Shown piece after piece: positions 14,791 through 15,343 of a stretch of DNA of 15,343 bases. Position numbers and translations under genes: made by a program. Within the stretch, counting starts at the first letter, position 1. Every line of letters begins with the position of its first letter. The notes beneath the pieces are model-generated. The model made no database searches and was not told where the DNA came from. It was given only the letters and a program-made list of their open reading frames with translations. Origin of the DNA: an uncultured Oscillibacter sp. (lineage in GTDB: Bacteria > Bacillota_A > Clostridia > Oscillospirales > Oscillospiraceae); contig CAQVQZ010000029.1 in NCBI GenBank assembly GCA_948902155.1, forward strand, positions 1-15,343, written 5' to 3'.

Positions 14791-15343
14791 GTGCAATACG
14801 CCATTTCCATTCTGCTCTCCGGCGTGTCCCTGGGCGGGCAGTACGCCTTGATCGCCATCGGGTACACTATGGTGTACGGCATCCTGCGCCTGATTAACTT
14901 CGCCCACGGCGACGTGTTCATGGTGGCGGGCCTGATGATGGTCTACCTCAGCGCCGGACTGCCTTTGGCCGTGTCCATTCCCCTCATGCTGGCGCTGACG
15001 GTGGCGCTGGGCTTCGCCATCGAGCGGGCCGCTTACAAGCCCCTGCGCAGCGCCCCCCGCATGAGCGTCATGATCTCCGCCATCGGCGTGAGCTACCTGC
15101 TCCAGAACCTGGCGACCTATATCACCGGCGGTCTGCCCCAGATGTACCCCGAGATTCCGGGCATCTCCGCCACCGTCACCATCGCGGGCGTGCCCACCAA
15201 GTGGGTCACCGTGGTGACGCCGGTGCTGGTGGTGGTGCTGGTCCTGGCGCTGACCCAGCTCATCAACCACACCAAGGTGGGCATGGCTATGCGGGCCGTG
15301 GCCAAGGACTTCGAGACCGCCCAGCTCATGGGCATCAAGATCA
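14791..15343 (+). CDS. livH: Branched-chain amino acid ABC transporter permease LivH, 3' end missing
   Basis: The reading frame is open from GTG 14791 to the window edge, giving 184 residues of a protein usually near 290. It begins VQYAISILLSGVSLGGQYAL and has the family hallmark YTMVYGILRLINFAHGDVFM. ERAAYKPLRSAPRMS, ISAIGVSYLLQN and KVGMAMRAVAKDFETAQLMG follow, all characteristic of LivH (BPD_transp_2). It forms the membrane channel with LivM and is driven by LivG/LivF, which probably lie beyond the edge. The start is GTG with AAGGGAGGG (14775-14783) seven bases upstream. There is no stop codon in the window, so only the 5' two thirds are visible. Confidence 0.95.
   Translation, partial: MQYAISILLSGVSLGGQYALIAIGYTMVYGILRLINFAHGDVFMVAGLMMVYLSAGLPLAVSIPLMLALTVALGFAIERAAYKPLRSAPRMSVMISAIGVSYLLQNLATYITGGLPQMYPEIPGISATVTIAGVPTKWVTVVTPVLVVVLVLALTQLINHTKVGMAMRAVAKDFETAQLMGIKI

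Overview
The window reads as chromosomal DNA of a GC-rich, Gram-positive-type anaerobic Firmicute. The likeliest group is Clostridia, family Oscillospiraceae or close relatives (Flavonifractor, Lawsonibacter or Oscillibacter-like). This rests on strong AGGAGG-type ribosome sites, MKK...AAC lipoprotein signals, an S-layer-homology protein, a Firmicutes-type TraX protein, a DHHW/MBOAT pair and very high third-position GC. The species cannot be fixed from the sequence alone.

Layout. (1) 1-1447, + strand: the end of an F1Fo ATP synthase operon (atpD, cut by the window edge, then atpC overlapping it by one base), closed by a clear terminator. (2) 1695-2453, +: a stand-alone TraX-family membrane protein with its own terminator. 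(3) 2521-2902: two different palindromic MITE-like elements placed end to end, filling the gap between convergent genes. (4) 10788-2902, - strand: five genes in one direction with gaps of 20 to 110 bases behind a strong sigma-A-type promoter (10886-10913). They encode an AlgI-like MBOAT O-acyltransferase, an AlgJ/AlgX-like DHHW protein, a secreted SLH-plus-transglutaminase protein with a tandem-repeat N-terminus, a proline-rich lipoprotein, and an exported SH3/M15 (VanX-type) peptidase with a large insertion inside its catalytic domain. (5) 12728-11070, -: a chemoreceptor whose extracytoplasmic sensor looks like a CZB zinc-binding domain, with its own promoter and terminator. (6) 13258-15343, +: a branched-chain amino acid ABC transporter operon. 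It starts with the substrate-binding lipoprotein, followed by a hairpin-rich 309-base spacer and the 5' part of a LivH permease that runs off the window.

How the parts may work together. The five-gene minus-strand cluster is the most distinctive content. MBOAT plus DHHW proteins form the known machinery for moving acyl groups across the membrane onto an exported glycan. The three downstream genes are all exported and all look built to sit in or on the cell wall (SLH modules, lipobox plus proline stalk, SH3 and wall-binding repeat), and two carry enzyme folds. I infer a cell-envelope modification and remodelling module. Its combination of parts is not one I recognise as a named system, but I could not search databases. 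The chemoreceptor and the liv operon diverge from a 529-base intergenic region with two similar promoters and some unexplained potential RNA structure.
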